DNA of 64,000 nt, taken from Corynebacterium canis (GTDB lineage Bacteria; Actinomycetota; Actinomycetes; Mycobacteriales; Mycobacteriaceae). Shown in pieces: positions 45,442 to 55,445 of this stretch. The stretch is taken from positions 2,981,311 through 3,045,310 of the forward strand of contig NZ_CP047080.1 in the NCBI RefSeq assembly GCF_030408595.1, given 5' to 3'. Each line of letters starts with the position of its first letter. Within the stretch, counting starts at the first letter, position 1. A model generated the notes under the pieces. It was not told the DNA's origin. It saw only the letters and a list, made by a program, of their open reading frames with translations, and did no database searches. Made by a program: the position numbers and the translations under genes.

Positions 45442-46389
45442 ATGCAGTTGAAAAAGCCGGATCCGTTGATAGTCCTTATCCTTTGCGCAGTCGCGGTTGC
45501 CATCGTTGCGCCCATCAGCGGCCAAGCTGCGGAATGGTTCAACACTGCGACAAAGCTCGCCATCGTGCTTTTGTTCTTTTTGTATGGCGCGCGGTTGTCC
45601 ACCTCGGAGGCGATCGCGGGGCTCAAGCACTGGCGGCTGCACGGGACTATTCTGTGTTTCACGTACATCGCGTTCCCGTTGATCGGCTTGGCGCTCAGTC
45701 CCACGAGCGCGTGGTTGGGAGACGACCTCTACTTGGGAATCCTCTACCTCACCTTGGTGCCGTCAACGGTGCAGTCTTCGGTGGCGTTTACCTCCATCGC
45801 CCAAGGCAATGTCGCGGGGGCGATCGTGAGTGCCAGCGCCTCGAACCTTTTGGGTGTGGTGCTCACGCCCCTGCTGGTGATGTTCCTTATGGATCAGGGG
45901 AGCGTGACGGTAGATGGGGGAGTGTTCCTGGATATCTCGCTGCAGCTGCTGTTCCCGTTTATCGTGGGCCAGCTGTGCCGACCATGGATCAAGGAACTGG
46001 CGGCCAGCAAGGCGACAAAAGCGGTGGACCGCGGCTCGATCACGATGGTGGTATACGCGGCGTTTTCGGCGGGCATGGTTGAAGGAATATGGACGCGCGT
46101 CGGGGTGGGGAAGCTGCTGGGTTTGGTCGCGCTCTCCATCGTGCTGGTCGCGTTTATGCTCTGGTTCACACGGTTCGTCGCGTTAAAGCTCGGGTTCTCG
46201 CGGGAGGATACGATCGCGATAGAGTTCTGCGGGACAAAGAAATCTCTAGCTACGGGGTTGCCCATGGCCGCGGTGATCTTCGGCGGGGCGAACCTTGGGT
46301 TGCTGATTTTGCCGTTGATGATATTCCACCAGATCCAGCTCATGATGTGCGCGAGTTTGGCGTCAAGGTACGCCTTGCGTTCTGGCTAG
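45442..46389 (+). CDS. SBF-like (bile acid:sodium symporter family) transporter
   Basis: 315 residues with about nine or ten membrane helices and the SBF-like (YfeH/PF13593 type) core: LLFFLYGARLS, LVPSTVQSSVAFTSIAQGN, SASNLLGVVLTPLL and EFCGTKKSLATGLPMAAVIF. The substrate is unknown. The promoter must lie in the 25-base space or inside the divergent reductase gene. A parS site follows the stop. Confidence 0.88.
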   Translation: MQLKKPDPLIVLILCAVAVAIVAPISGQAAEWFNTATKLAIVLLFFLYGARLSTSEAIAGLKHWRLHGTILCFTYIAFPLIGLALSPTSAWLGDDLYLGILYLTLVPSTVQSSVAFTSIAQGNVAGAIVSASASNLLGVVLTPLLVMFLMDQGSVTVDGGVFLDISLQLLFPFIVGQLCRPWIKELAASKATKAVDRGSITMVVYAAFSAGMVEGIWTRVGVGKLLGLVALSIVLVAFMLWFTRFVALKLGFSREDTIAIEFCGTKKSLATGLPMAAVIFGGANLGLLILPLMIFHQIQLMMCASLASRYALRSG

Positions 46390-46403
46390 GAAACAAGCAC
46401 ACT

Positions 46404-46419
46404 GTTTCACGTGAAACAT
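46404..46419. promoter_or_regulatory. parS: parS site, perfect
   Basis: TGTTTCACGTGAAACA, 15 bases after the transporter stop. It contains the GTG (46411) that would start the next small gene. Confidence 0.95.
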
Positions 46420-46716
46420 CTCTATGTTAAAACTACATTCGCCCAACCGGGGGCGGCGGATGCCGTGCACATAGCGGAACTTAGCCCAATCGAAGGCACC
46501 AATATGTGCGCGATGAAACGACTCATTGAAATGCTCGATGGCCGCAATATCACGGGCATCTGGAGCAATAACGGGACCAGTATCGGGATTATGAACACCC
46601 CGAACCGGCACGTTCCCCACCCCGATTCATATGGCGCGTTCCCCGATATCAGCGTGTGCACCCTGAATGCACTGCAATTCGAGGGGCTCTGGATGGAAGC
46701 GTCCGCCAAGCTTTAG
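46411..46716 (+). CDS. Hypothetical protein, 101 residues
   Basis: Begins at the GTG inside the parS palindrome (MKHLYVKTTFAQPG). The product is soluble, with no signal or membrane segment, and contains HIAELSPIEGTNMCAMKRLIEMLDGRNITGIWSNN-type mixed alpha/beta character; I do not recognise a family. The stop overlaps the convergent brnE end by 4 bases. The antisense frame is less protein-like. It is codirectional with the transporter gene, so it may be cotranscribed. Confidence 0.55.
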   Translation: MKHLYVKTTFAQPGAADAVHIAELSPIEGTNMCAMKRLIEMLDGRNITGIWSNNGTSIGIMNTPNRHVPHPDSYGAFPDISVCTLNALQFEGLWMEASAKL

Positions 46717-47030
46717 ATCTGCAACAAGGCGACGTAGGCTGCCGTGCCGGTCACTATAGACAGGGCGGCAGAGCGCCGCCAAAGGTGCAACCCTACGGTC
46801 AAGAGCACGGCCGCCGCAACCTTCCAGGAAAAGCTCGGGGCGGTAAAGACAACCAAGATCAGCATCACGCCAACCGGCATGGTGATGCTCAGCATGGCCA
46901 AGAAGTCGCTGCCTTTCAAATAGTTAAGCAGGCGGAAGGGCAGTGCGCGCAGGAGATAGGTGACCGTGCCTATCCCCAGCAATACTGCCGCGGTGTAACC
47001 GAGATCGACGCCCGGCGGCAAGCCCATCAT
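46713..47030 (-). CDS. brnE: Branched-chain amino acid exporter small subunit, AzlD/BrnE type
   Basis: 105 residues with four hydrophobic helices, of the AzlD family (GIGTVTYLLRALPFRLL, MLSITMPVGVMLILVVF). With the AzlC/BrnF subunit it forms a two-component exporter of branched-chain amino acids and methionine in C. glutamicum. The ATG at 47030 overlaps the brnF stop (ATGA) and has GGAGG 6 bases upstream, so it is preferred to the GTG at 47042. Substrate assignment is by family. Confidence 0.87.
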   Translation of the reverse strand: MMGLPPGVDLGYTAAVLLGIGTVTYLLRALPFRLLNYLKGSDFLAMLSITMPVGVMLILVVFTAPSFSWKVAAAVLLTVGLHLWRRSAALSIVTGTAAYVALLQI

Positions 47031-47689
47031 GGCAACCTCCACGTAAGCAATTCATCGAGGCGCTCAAAGCGGAAGCGGAGCAATAAGAGGCCGAAGAAGA
47101 CACACAGCGCGAGCGCCATATTGCCCACAAGGCACGAGGCGAGTGCTGTAACGATCAACGAGAGGTCTCGGCTCGCCCGAAATGCATCGAGCGCCAACAC
47201 CACGAACAGCGCGGTCAAGGCGAATTCGAAGCCCGGCAACGTCGGAACCACAGCCCCGGCGAGCGCGCCGAGCGTACCCGAAAGCACCCAGGCCAATTGG
47301 CAGATCACCTGCACGCTAAGCAGATATTGGGAGGAGACGTCTTTCTTCCCAGCCGTCAGGGCATAACACTCATCGGTCAGCGCATAGGTGGAATACAACC
47401 TAGCCAGGCGCGACTTAATCACGGATCGGGGGAACGTCAGGCCATAAAAGATATGGCGGAAGTTCACTAGGAAACCGGCGAAGGTCGCGGATAGAACGCC
47501 GACGCCGCCGCTAATCAGACTCACCGCAAGGAATTCCATGCTTCCTGCGTAGATCACGATGGAGAAGATAGTGGCCCACCACCACGCAAATCCCGCTTGC
47601 GTGATCACAAGTCCGAATGCTACCCCTAACGGAAACAAGCCGACCGCGACGGGCCAGCAGTCCCGCAATGCATGTTTCACGTGAAACAC
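47027..47689 (-). CDS. brnF: Branched-chain amino acid exporter large subunit, AzlC/BrnF type
   Basis: 220 residues, AzlC family: PVAVGLFPLGVAFGLV, IYAGSMEFLAVSLI, FLVNFRHIFYGLTF and YALTDECYAL, with about seven helices. Starts are GTG at 47689 (FHVKHALRD) or GTG at 47680, both inside a parS site, so the first codons are parS sequence. No ribosome site is seen upstream, which suggests a leaderless or weakly translated message. No Lrp gene lies beside it, unlike brnFE in C. glutamicum. Confidence 0.87.
   Translation of the reverse strand: MFHVKHALRDCWPVAVGLFPLGVAFGLVITQAGFAWWWATIFSIVIYAGSMEFLAVSLISGGVGVLSATFAGFLVNFRHIFYGLTFPRSVIKSRLARLYSTYALTDECYALTAGKKDVSSQYLLSVQVICQLAWVLSGTLGALAGAVVPTLPGFEFALTALFVVLALDAFRASRDLSLIVTALASCLVGNMALALCVFFGLLLLRFRFERLDELLTWRLP
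47673..47688. promoter_or_regulatory. parS: parS site, perfect, over brnF start
   Basis: TGTTTCACGTGAAACA overlapping the first codons of the brnF gene on the minus strand and lying 6 bases from the yqgE stop. Confidence 0.95.
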
Positions 47690-47694
47690 TAAAA

Positions 47695-48300
47695 TTAATT
47701 ATCCAGCACTTCAACTGGATACGTCGAGAACAGAGGCAGTGGGGCGTTCTGACGTTTCATCACATCGCCCCACACATCAGCGGGGCCGGGGGCCACCACA
47801 TCAGAAGGCAGGGCAGGGGCAACAAACCAATCACCGCGGGCGATCTCGTGCTCCAGTTGACCCGGAGCCCATTCCGCAAAACCGGCGAACAAACGCACAC
47901 CCTCGATGTGCTCGCTCACCTCGTTCGGATCGGCGCGCAGATCAACATGGACCAAACGATTCGCAAGCTTTTTAAACTCTGGATGCTTGGCCTCATCAAC
48001 GCCGAGGCGGGTGACACCTACCCCGACAACCGTTTCCAGGTGCAGCGGGCCGCCCACGTAAAGGGCTTGAGGCTTCGCCACACACGGCAACCAATCCGGC
48101 ATAACATTCGCCACAGCGTGCTCGGACCGAGTGGTAAGGTTCACGCCGAAAGTTAGATAGTGGCTATGCTCCAGAATGAGTATGACACTGCGCGCGAAAT
48201 CCTCCGAGCGCATGTCCGGAGCGGCCACCAACAACATGCCCGGGGCTGGATCATTACGCTCCAGCGCTAGAAACAACCGATCTGCAAAGTAGTTGTCCAC
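47695..48300 (-). CDS. YqgE/AlgH family protein (DUF179)
   Basis: 201 residues. DUF179 features are GMLLVAAPDM, FARSVILILEHS, the YVGGPLHLE turn, RLFAGFAEWAPGQLEHEIARGDWFV. The family is widespread and of unknown biochemical role. The start is GTG at 48300 (VDNYFADRL). The stop is 6 bases from the parS at the brnF start, so yqgE and brnFE may be cotranscribed. Confidence 0.9.
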   Translation of the reverse strand: MDNYFADRLFLALERNDPAPGMLLVAAPDMRSEDFARSVILILEHSHYLTFGVNLTTRSEHAVANVMPDWLPCVAKPQALYVGGPLHLETVVGVGVTRLGVDEAKHPEFKKLANRLVHVDLRADPNEVSEHIEGVRLFAGFAEWAPGQLEHEIARGDWFVAPALPSDVVAPGPADVWGDVMKRQNAPLPLFSTYPVEVLDN

Positions 48301-48348
48301 GGCACTTCCTTACTTAGAAAACACTGTCACGGAACCCATACTGCCACA

Positions 48349-49770
48349 TCAATCCTGTTCGGCCCACCACCGCTGCAGCTCTGCGATCGCCTCCTCGCGG
48401 GTCAACGGCCCGCGCTCCAAGCGCAAGTCCTTCAGGAATTGCCATGCGCGGCCTACCTCCGGCCCAGGTTTCAGGCCGAGCAATTCCATAATTTCATTGC
48501 CGTTTAGATCCGGGCGCACGCGCGCCAGATCCTCCTTGGCCGCCAGCTCTGCGATCCGCGCCTCGAGGTGATCGCAAGTGCGTTGCAGGCGCTGCGCCTT
48601 CCGCTGGTTGCGCGTGGTGCAATCCGCACGCACCAGCTTCAGCAAGCGGGAGAGCAGGGGACCGGCATCGGTCACATAGCGACGAACCGCGGAATCCGTC
48701 CACTGGCCATCGCCGAAACCATGAAAGCGCATATGCAGATACACCAGCTGGCTCACGTCCTGCACCATTTGCTTCGAGTATTTCAGCGCACGCATCCGTT
48801 TGCGTACGAGCTTCGCGCCCACCACCTCGTGGTGATAAAACGTCACCCCGCCCTCGGGTTTAAAGGCGCGCGTCGCGGGCTTGCCACAATCGTGGAGCAG
48901 CGCGGCCCAACGCAGTACCAGATCCGGCCCATCTTCCTCTTGCGCGATGGCCTGGCGCAGCACCTGCATGGAATGCGCATATACGTCTTTATGTTGCTTG
49001 TGCTCGTCCTGGGTCAGCTTCATCCCCGGAATCTCCGGAAACACATGGTCCGCAATCCCGGTGTTCACCATTAAGTTAATGCCCGCCCAGGGCGCCTTCC
49101 CGGCAACGAGTTTGTCCAGCTCCGCGCGCACCCGTTCCGCAGTAATGCGCCCGATCTCGGCGGACATCTCGGTCATCGCCTCTTGCACGCGATCCACCAC
49201 GGCGAAACCAAGCTGGGAAACAAAGCGCGCCGCGCGCAGCATGCGTAACGGGTCGTCGCTAAAGGAACGTTCGGGGGCGTCGGGCGTGTCCAAGCGTTTC
49301 GCCTGAAGGTCCGCGAAACCGCCGGTGGGATCGTGGAACACAAACTCCCCATCGGGGGTGATTTCCACCGCCATGGCGTTCACTTTAAAGTCGCGCCGGA
49401 CCAGGTCACCCTCTAATGTGTCTCCGAACGTAACCACAGGATTGCGCGATTCGCCGTCGTAAATATCGGAGCGAAAGGTGGTGATTTCAATCTGGTTCCC
49501 CGCGTACTCAGCGGAAACCGTGCCGTAATCAATGCCGGTATCCCACACGGTATCGGCGTAGTCATCGAGAATTTCGCGCACCACCTCCGGCCGGGCTGGC
49601 GTTGTAAAATCAAGGTCCTGCCCAAGCTCGCCGAGGCACGCGTCACGCACTGAGCCTCCCACAAGATAAATGGGATAACCGCGTTCGCCGAACAGGCGAG
49701 CGAGGGGCGTTAGTACGTCAATAACAGCTTCAAGCTCTGTGAGCTGGAAATCCAGATTTGTCACGGACAT
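48349..49770 (-). CDS. cca: CCA tRNA nucleotidyltransferase / poly(A) polymerase family
   Basis: 473 residues. The head domain has [13 protein letters not shown] and the metal-binding DLDFTT, then [10 protein letters not shown] and [17 protein letters not shown]; an HD domain follows ([11 protein letters not shown]). It adds or repairs the 3' CCA of tRNAs, and the mycobacterial orthologue is called pcnA. The ATG at 49770 ([10 protein letters not shown]) is used; the frame to 49896 extends outside the family. It is divergent from the mutT4-like gene, as in M. tuberculosis Rv3907c/Rv3908. Confidence 0.95.
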   Translation of the reverse strand: MSVTNLDFQLTELEAVIDVLTPLARLFGERGYPIYLVGGSVRDACLGELGQDLDFTTPARPEVVREILDDYADTVWDTGIDYGTVSAEYAGNQIEITTFRSDIYDGESRNPVVTFGDTLEGDLVRRDFKVNAMAVEITPDGEFVFHDPTGGFADLQAKRLDTPDAPERSFSDDPLRMLRAARFVSQLGFAVVDRVQEAMTEMSAEIGRITAERVRAELDKLVAGKAPWAGINLMVNTGIADHVFPEIPGMKLTQDEHKQHKDVYAHSMQVLRQAIAQEEDGPDLVLRWAALLHDCGKPATRAFKPEGGVTFYHHEVVGAKLVRKRMRALKYSKQMVQDVSQLVYLHMRFHGFGDGQWTDSAVRRYVTDAGPLLSRLLKLVRADCTTRNQRKAQRLQRTCDHLEARIAELAAKEDLARVRPDLNGNEIMELLGLKPGPEVGRAWQFLKDLRLERGPLTREEAIAELQRWWAEQD

Positions 49771-49803
49771 GAGTCTACTCGCTGGTTTGATACGATCAGG
49801 AAG

Positions 49804-50436
49804 ATGAACGAGAAGGAACGTCAGCAGGACGGGGCTCAGAGCAAGCGCCGTCGGCGTCGGAAGCGCCCGGCGCAACAGCGGCGTCGTTCTCCCCAATCGC
49901 GGGGACGCAAATCACAGCGCAATACGCCTCGCATGCGCACCACCGATGAAACCTCGGCGGGCGGTTTGGTGGTTTCCGGCCTTGCGGAAGCGGTGCAACC
50001 GGACGGTGAGGTTGATCTCAGCCGCATTTATGTTGCTCTCATCGGGCGCCTAGATAGGCGCGGCCGGTTGCTGTGGTCCATGCCCAAGGGCCACGTGGAG
50101 CACGGCGAGGATCGCGCCTCCACGGCGGAACGGGAGGTGTGGGAAGAAACCGGCGTCCACGGCCAAGTGTTTGCGGAACTCGGTGTCATTGATTATTGGT
50201 TTGTGTCCGACGGGGTCCGGATCCATAAAACCGTGCACCATCATTTATTGCGCTACCAAGATGGCGATCTGAACGATGAGGATCCGGAAGTCACGGAGGT
50301 ATCGTGGGTTCCGGTCAGCGAACTCATTGAGCGGCTGGCGTACGCGGATGAGCGTAAACTGGCCCGCCGAGCGCACAATCTTCTCCCAGAGCTCGCCCGC
50401 AAGGAATTCGCGGAGGGAAGGATGACCCCACAGTGA
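49804..50436 (+). CDS. Nudix hydrolase, MutT4-like
   Basis: 210 residues. About 50 very basic residues ([15 protein letters not shown]) precede the Nudix domain SAGGLVVSG...[13 protein letters not shown]. The Nudix box GHVEHGED...REVWEETGV is complete. The orthologue in M. tuberculosis is Rv3908 (mutT4) in the same gene order. The basic arm may bind nucleic acid or membranes. The stop overlaps the DUF6049 GTG start. Confidence 0.9.
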   Translation: MNEKERQQDGAQSKRRRRRKRPAQQRRRSPQSRGRKSQRNTPRMRTTDETSAGGLVVSGLAEAVQPDGEVDLSRIYVALIGRLDRRGRLLWSMPKGHVEHGEDRASTAEREVWEETGVHGQVFAELGVIDYWFVSDGVRIHKTVHHHLLRYQDGDLNDEDPEVTEVSWVPVSELIERLAYADERKLARRAHNLLPELARKEFAEGRMTPQ

Positions 50437-52775
50437 AACGCTGGATTCCACTGTGTTTGGCACCGCTTTTCACGATCCCACTCGCCGGTGCTTTACCAGT
50501 ACCAACAGCCCCCGATGACCCCGCCGTGGCTACCCAATGGACGCAGCCCAAGGTGCGGTCTATCGACGCCGCGGCAAACGTCCGCATCGACGTTATTGAG
50601 GCGACCGTCATTGGGGAGGATGTTCGTATCCACGCGGCCATTCACAATGGCTCCTCCGAACGGGCCGATGATCTTTCTGTTCGAATCCAGCGGGCGACCC
50701 CGATCCACACGGTGGCGGAGGCCCGAAAGGTCCTCTCGGAGCCGGAATCCAACTACACGGTGCGCGCCGGCGATTTCCGTGATGTTTCGTGGTCCCTGGC
50801 CCCGGGCGAAACCAAGGACACCACGTGGTCCGTTTCGCTCGCCGAGCTGCAAATTACCGAGGCCGGCACCTATCCGCTGCTGCTCAACCTTAATGGGCAC
50901 ATTGGCAGCAATATGGTTTCCTACCTGCATTCCAGCCGCGTGCTGTTGCGGGTGCCGCCGGAGGAGGAGATGGCGCAGCAGGCCACGGGGTTGACGTTGC
51001 TGTGGCCCATCAGCGCGAATACCAAACTGGTGGCCGGGGAAACGGGGGAGGCTCCCGGGGCGCCGCCGCTGGTCCTTAGCGATGAAAGCCTAGCCGGCGA
51101 GCTCATCGACGGCGGCCGGTTAGATCAGCTGATCGATGATGCGATCAGCGCCACCAACGACCCAAACAACACTGGGCTGCGGGAGTCCATGTGCTTGGCG
51201 CTCGACCCCGAACTTATCGAGGTTGTGGATCGCATGAGCAATGGCTATTCGGTCGGCGCAACCCGCCCAAGCCCGGTGGCGCAGAAAAAGCGGCTGCGCG
51301 ATAGTTGGAGTTCCGGCGACGATTCGGACCTAGTCCCCGGCACCGCGCAGCTCGTCGCGGGGGAGTGGATGGCTAAGGTCCGCACGCTCGCGGCCAGTGG
51401 TTGCACGGTGGCGCTGCCGTGGTCGGATACGGACCTCGACGCCGTTTCCCGCACGGGGAACGAATGGTTGCTGCGGGAGGCCCTTGCGCGCGGCCCGGAA
51501 ACCTTGGACCGCATCCTCGGCGTCAAGGTGGAGCGCAACATTGTGATCCCAGGTTCCGGCTATATCAGCCACCCCGGTTCGCTACTCTATGCGGCAACAT
51601 CGAACCCTTCCGAGGCGTGGGAGAAGCAGCAACCCGAGCAGCCGCAGCAGCCCGTGCCGGAGCCCTCGCTCACGGACCCGCAGCCACCGCACCCGATCGA
51701 GAGTTTGCCGCCTTCGGAGTCCCTGGTGCATGTGCTCGTTGCGGACAATGCGCTGCCCGCCAATACCCCGGGAGTTGCCGCCGTGCCGTATCAATCGGAT
51801 TTGGCGGCCACCCTTTCGGAGGTGGGGGATATGCCGTTGACCTTGGGGATTAGCGCGGAGGAGCAGCGCTACAACCATCGCGCGGACGGCGAGCATGCGC
51901 GTACGGGGGTGGCCGCGGCGTCGATACGCTTGGCGTTGGAGCAGGGGGAGCCGGTGCTGGCGGTACCGCCCTCGACTTTGGCCTCCCCAACTGCCGGTGC
52001 TGCGCTTCTCGACGCCGCGGCCTCGGCCCTGCGTGACGGTGCGGCGCGGCCACAAAGCCTGCGTAAATATATCGAGGAGGTGCAGCCCGGGGAAGGGGGT
52101 GGGTTGCCGTATTCGGATCCCGGGGCGCCCACGGACACCGAAGTATTGCGCGCAACGCAGCAGGCGAACTATATCGATGACCTGACGGGGTTAATGGTGA
52201 ACGATCCGCTGATCGCCATGAGCCGGTACGACTTCACCACTCCGCTGCGGCGCGATATCCTGCGCGCCCTGCGGGCGGGGAGTCGCCGCGACGCCAGCAA
52301 CTACCTGGCCGCGGCGGCGCAGGCGGATGAGACGCTGAACGGTAACCGCGATATGTTGCAGCAGCTCCGCGCCTCGGTCTCGCTGCTGCCGCCGGGGAAC
52401 GTGTATACGCGCACCTCCGAATCCTCCCCACTGCTTATCGTTGCGCGCAATGGGTTGCCGTTGCCGGTGGTGGCGACGATCCAATACACCGGCGACGGGG
52501 TGATCTACGTTCCGGAATCGCTGCGAATCCCGGCGAAGGGTTCCATAACCACACATATGACCGCCGATTTGGGGTCGGCACGGGATCGCGCCGACCTGAC
52601 GGTGTGGCTCGCTTCCGCCGATAGCGCCGCCATTAGCAACCCCGTGGAGATCAGCGTGCAAACCCGTTCCGGATTCACCAGCGTGAGCGGTTTGGTGGCC
52701 GCCGTGGGGCTGGGGGTAGCGCTGGCGGCGCGGATTATCAGAAGCAACCGGCGAAAGCGGCGGCGCACCTCATAA
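50433..52775 (+). CDS. DUF6049 exported membrane protein
   Basis: 780 residues. A signal peptide ([17 protein letters not shown]) leads a large extracytoplasmic domain; one C-terminal helix at about 745-765 ([18 protein letters not shown]) is followed by a basic tail [10 protein letters not shown], so the bulk lies outside. It corresponds to Rv3909 between mutT4 and murJ. A low-complexity Pro/Glu/Gln stretch lies near residues 392-420. The function is unknown, but the conserved place next to murJ suggests envelope assembly. The GTG overlaps the upstream stop (GTGA). Confidence 0.88.
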   Translation: MKRWIPLCLAPLFTIPLAGALPVPTAPDDPAVATQWTQPKVRSIDAAANVRIDVIEATVIGEDVRIHAAIHNGSSERADDLSVRIQRATPIHTVAEARKVLSEPESNYTVRAGDFRDVSWSLAPGETKDTTWSVSLAELQITEAGTYPLLLNLNGHIGSNMVSYLHSSRVLLRVPPEEEMAQQATGLTLLWPISANTKLVAGETGEAPGAPPLVLSDESLAGELIDGGRLDQLIDDAISATNDPNNTGLRESMCLALDPELIEVVDRMSNGYSVGATRPSPVAQKKRLRDSWSSGDDSDLVPGTAQLVAGEWMAKVRTLAASGCTVALPWSDTDLDAVSRTGNEWLLREALARGPETLDRILGVKVERNIVIPGSGYISHPGSLLYAATSNPSEAWEKQQPEQPQQPVPEPSLTDPQPPHPIESLPPSESLVHVLVADNALPANTPGVAAVPYQSDLAATLSEVGDMPLTLGISAEEQRYNHRADGEHARTGVAAASIRLALEQGEPVLAVPPSTLASPTAGAALLDAAASALRDGAARPQSLRKYIEEVQPGEGGGLPYSDPGAPTDTEVLRATQQANYIDDLTGLMVNDPLIAMSRYDFTTPLRRDILRALRAGSRRDASNYLAAAAQADETLNGNRDMLQQLRASVSLLPPGNVYTRTSESSPLLIVARNGLPLPVVATIQYTGDGVIYVPESLRIPAKGSITTHMTADLGSARDRADLTVWLASADSAAISNPVEISVQTRSGFTSVSGLVAAVGLGVALAARIIRSNRRKRRRTS

Positions 52776-52823
52776 TGTGCGAGACAATGTGCAACTCGCG
52801 GCGCAATCACTCACAATGGTGAA

Positions 52824-55295
52824 GTGAACCAGAACGAATCCTGGCAACGCAGCCGCATTATTGCACCCGCCCCGCCAGCGCCTGTGATTAGGCCTAAACC
52901 GCAGGTCATCGAAGCGATTGAAGAGGTTGAAGAGACCTCCGATGGCGATGTGGTCCGCTCTACGGGCTCAATGGCGATCGCCACTTTGTGCAGTCGCATT
53001 ACGGGTTTCCTGCGCACCATTGCGATTAGCTCGACGCTGGGCGCGGCGGTCGCCTCCGCATTTAACGCGGCGAACACTCTGCCGAACCTTATTACGGAAA
53101 TCGTGCTCGGCGCTGTGCTTACCTCCTTGGTTGTTCCAGTTCTTGTTCGAGCGGAAAAGGAAGACGAGGACCACGGCGCGGCCTTTATCCGCCGGCTGTT
53201 CGCGCTCTCTATGACATTGCTCATAGTTGTGACCTTGATTTCACTGGCCACGGCGCCCTGGATTACCACCCTCCAGCTGGGTTCGAAAGGCCAAGTGAAC
53301 CTGAGTCAGGCGACGGCCATCGCCTACCTTGTGCTTCCGCAAATCTTTTTCTACGGCATTTTCTCGCTGTTTACGGCGGTGCTGAACACCAAGGGCGTGT
53401 TCCGGCCGGGCGCGTGGGCGCCGGTGATCAATAACGTAATCTGCTTGATCGTGTTTGCGGCGTATTGGATCGTGCCGGGGCGGCTGGATCCGAAGGAGCC
53501 GGTGAGCATCACCAATCCGCACATTCTCTTGCTGGGTGTGGGCACCACATTGGGCGTGGTGGTGCAGGCGCTGATCCTGCTGCCCGCGATGCGCAGACTT
53601 GGGATCAGCCTAAAACCCTTGTGGGGGATCGACGACCGCCTGAAACAATTCGGCGGGATGGCGTTGGCCATCGTCGTGTATGTGGCGATCTCGCAGGCCG
53701 GTTTGATGATAGCCACCCGTATCGCCTCCTTTAGCGACGCGAGCGCCATCACGATCTACCAGGCCGCGTGGTTGTTGCTGCAGGTGCCATACGGCGTGAT
53801 CGGCGTGACGCTGCTTACCGCGATCATGCCCCGGTTGAGCCGCAACGCCGCCGATGGCGACAATACCGCCGTGGTCCACGACCTTCAGGTGGCTACCAAG
53901 CTGACAATGATGGCGTTGCTGCCGGTCATCGTGTTTTTCACTGCCTTTGGGCGGCAAATCGCGCACGCCTTGTTCGCCCACGGCGAGTTCGACGCCCGCG
54001 CGGCGGACTTTTTGGGCGATACCTTAAGCTATTCCGCATTTACGCTGATCCCGTACGCATTGGTTTTGCTGCATCTGCGTGTGTTTTACGCCCGCGAAGA
54101 GGCTTGGACGCCCACGTTTATCATTGCGGGCATTACCGGCACGAAAGTCCTGCTCAGTTATCTGTCCATTTATGTTGCCTCCAGCCCCAGCCACGTGGTG
54201 ATCCTGCTCGGTGCGGCCAATGGTTGCGGCTTTGTCTCCGGCGCGGTGATCGGCGGGTTCCTGCTGCGCCGCAAGCTCGGCCACCTGGGCATGAAGGACG
54301 TGCTGCGGACGTGCCTGTGGACGATCGGGTCTTCGCTCATCGGCATCCTGTTTGCCTTGTTGGTGGATTACGGCATCGCCCTGATCACGCCGCCCTCCAG
54401 CCTGTGGTTCTTTGTGCGGTTGATGGTGTGCGGAATCATATTCTTGGGCATTACCGGCGTGGTGCTTTCCCGTTCCGGCTTGGACGAGCTGAGCTCCTTG
54501 GGCGCGATTGTGAACCGCATCCCAGGCCTGCGCACCACCTCGGTGGAGGCCACCCAATTGCTTTCGCTGGATTCGCTCACCACCACCCCGGGCCCCATGT
54601 CCGGCGGCGTGGTCCACGGCCCGCGCCTGATGGCCGGAGCCTTGGTGCTCGACGGCAGGTTCCGCCTCTTGGCTTCCCACGGCGAATCCCACGGCGCGAA
54701 GTTCTGGCACGCACGCGAACAGTCCACCGACCGCGAGGTTGCGCTGGTCTTTGTGGATGACCCGAACCACGAGATCGCCCGCCGCACGGTAGAGCTGGGG
54801 AACCAGAAGATCGACGGCGTGGCGCCGATCTCTGAGGTGCTTGCGGACCAATCGAGTTCCATCGTTGTTGCCGATTGGACCCCCGGAGTGGGGTGGACCA
54901 GCATCCAGGAAGCGAGCCCCCGCGCCGCCGCGCACGCCCTGCAAAAGCTTGCCACGGCGCCGCGCCCGTTGGGCATCGATAGCCCGAAACGGCTTCGTAT
55001 TACCAGCGAAGGCAAAGCCATACTGGCGTTCCCCGCAATTGTTTCGGACGGTCCGGATCAGCTGAATACGGCGCTGCACGCGATCGTCGATACGGACAAA
55101 ACGGTGCAGGAGTTATTGCAGCTCACAGATGATTACGCGAAGATCCACCCCATCGCGGAAGCCACCCCGGACCCCGAGGATCAAGCCGGATTCGGCGACG
55201 GCTATTCGCGCGTAATGACGGTAGTGATCGCCGTTGGCACGGTGCTGGTTGTTTCCGTCGCCGCGGTTGCCACGATGGTGTTGTTCGGCCCGTAG
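52824..55295 (+). CDS. murJ: MurJ/MviN lipid II flippase with C-terminal pseudokinase-like domain
   Basis: 823 residues. After a 50-residue Pro-rich cytosolic arm come about 14 membrane helices (about 50-570; SMAIATLCSRITGFLRTIAIS, FNAANTLPNLITEIVLGAVLTS, LRVFYAREEAWTP) that flip lipid II. Residues about 600-780 form an extra cytosolic domain starting VLDGRFRLLASHGESHGAKFWHAREQSTDREVALVFV, resembling a degenerate kinase N-lobe as in mycobacterial MviN (Rv3910). One final helix follows, ending VATMVLFGP. GTG start at 52824. A terminator follows. Confidence 0.92.
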   Translation: MNQNESWQRSRIIAPAPPAPVIRPKPQVIEAIEEVEETSDGDVVRSTGSMAIATLCSRITGFLRTIAISSTLGAAVASAFNAANTLPNLITEIVLGAVLTSLVVPVLVRAEKEDEDHGAAFIRRLFALSMTLLIVVTLISLATAPWITTLQLGSKGQVNLSQATAIAYLVLPQIFFYGIFSLFTAVLNTKGVFRPGAWAPVINNVICLIVFAAYWIVPGRLDPKEPVSITNPHILLLGVGTTLGVVVQALILLPAMRRLGISLKPLWGIDDRLKQFGGMALAIVVYVAISQAGLMIATRIASFSDASAITIYQAAWLLLQVPYGVIGVTLLTAIMPRLSRNAADGDNTAVVHDLQVATKLTMMALLPVIVFFTAFGRQIAHALFAHGEFDARAADFLGDTLSYSAFTLIPYALVLLHLRVFYAREEAWTPTFIIAGITGTKVLLSYLSIYVASSPSHVVILLGAANGCGFVSGAVIGGFLLRRKLGHLGMKDVLRTCLWTIGSSLIGILFALLVDYGIALITPPSSLWFFVRLMVCGIIFLGITGVVLSRSGLDELSSLGAIVNRIPGLRTTSVEATQLLSLDSLTTTPGPMSGGVVHGPRLMAGALVLDGRFRLLASHGESHGAKFWHAREQSTDREVALVFVDDPNHEIARRTVELGNQKIDGVAPISEVLADQSSSIVVADWTPGVGWTSIQEASPRAAAHALQKLATAPRPLGIDSPKRLRITSEGKAILAFPAIVSDGPDQLNTALHAIVDTDKTVQELLQLTDDYAKIHPIAEATPDPEDQAGFGDGYSRVMTVVIAVGTVLVVSVAAVATMVLFGP

Positions 55296-55317
55296 CCGCA
55301 ACCCCGGCACCAAACGG

Positions 55318-55361
55318 CAGCCCAAGGTTCGTGTTTTGCGGCATGGATCTTGGGCTGTTTT
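55318..55361 (+). terminator. murJ terminator
   Basis: CAGCCCAAG (55318-55326) pairs with CTTGGGCTG (55349-55357), followed by TTTT. It is 23 bases after the murJ stop and separates murJ from sigM. Confidence 0.75.
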
Positions 55362-55445
55362 CTGCGGATAATGGGTGTTATTCGGCTGGGGAGGTGAGCC
55401 GGATACAGCAACTATCGGGAACATTCGGGGCTCTTTGGGGGACCG

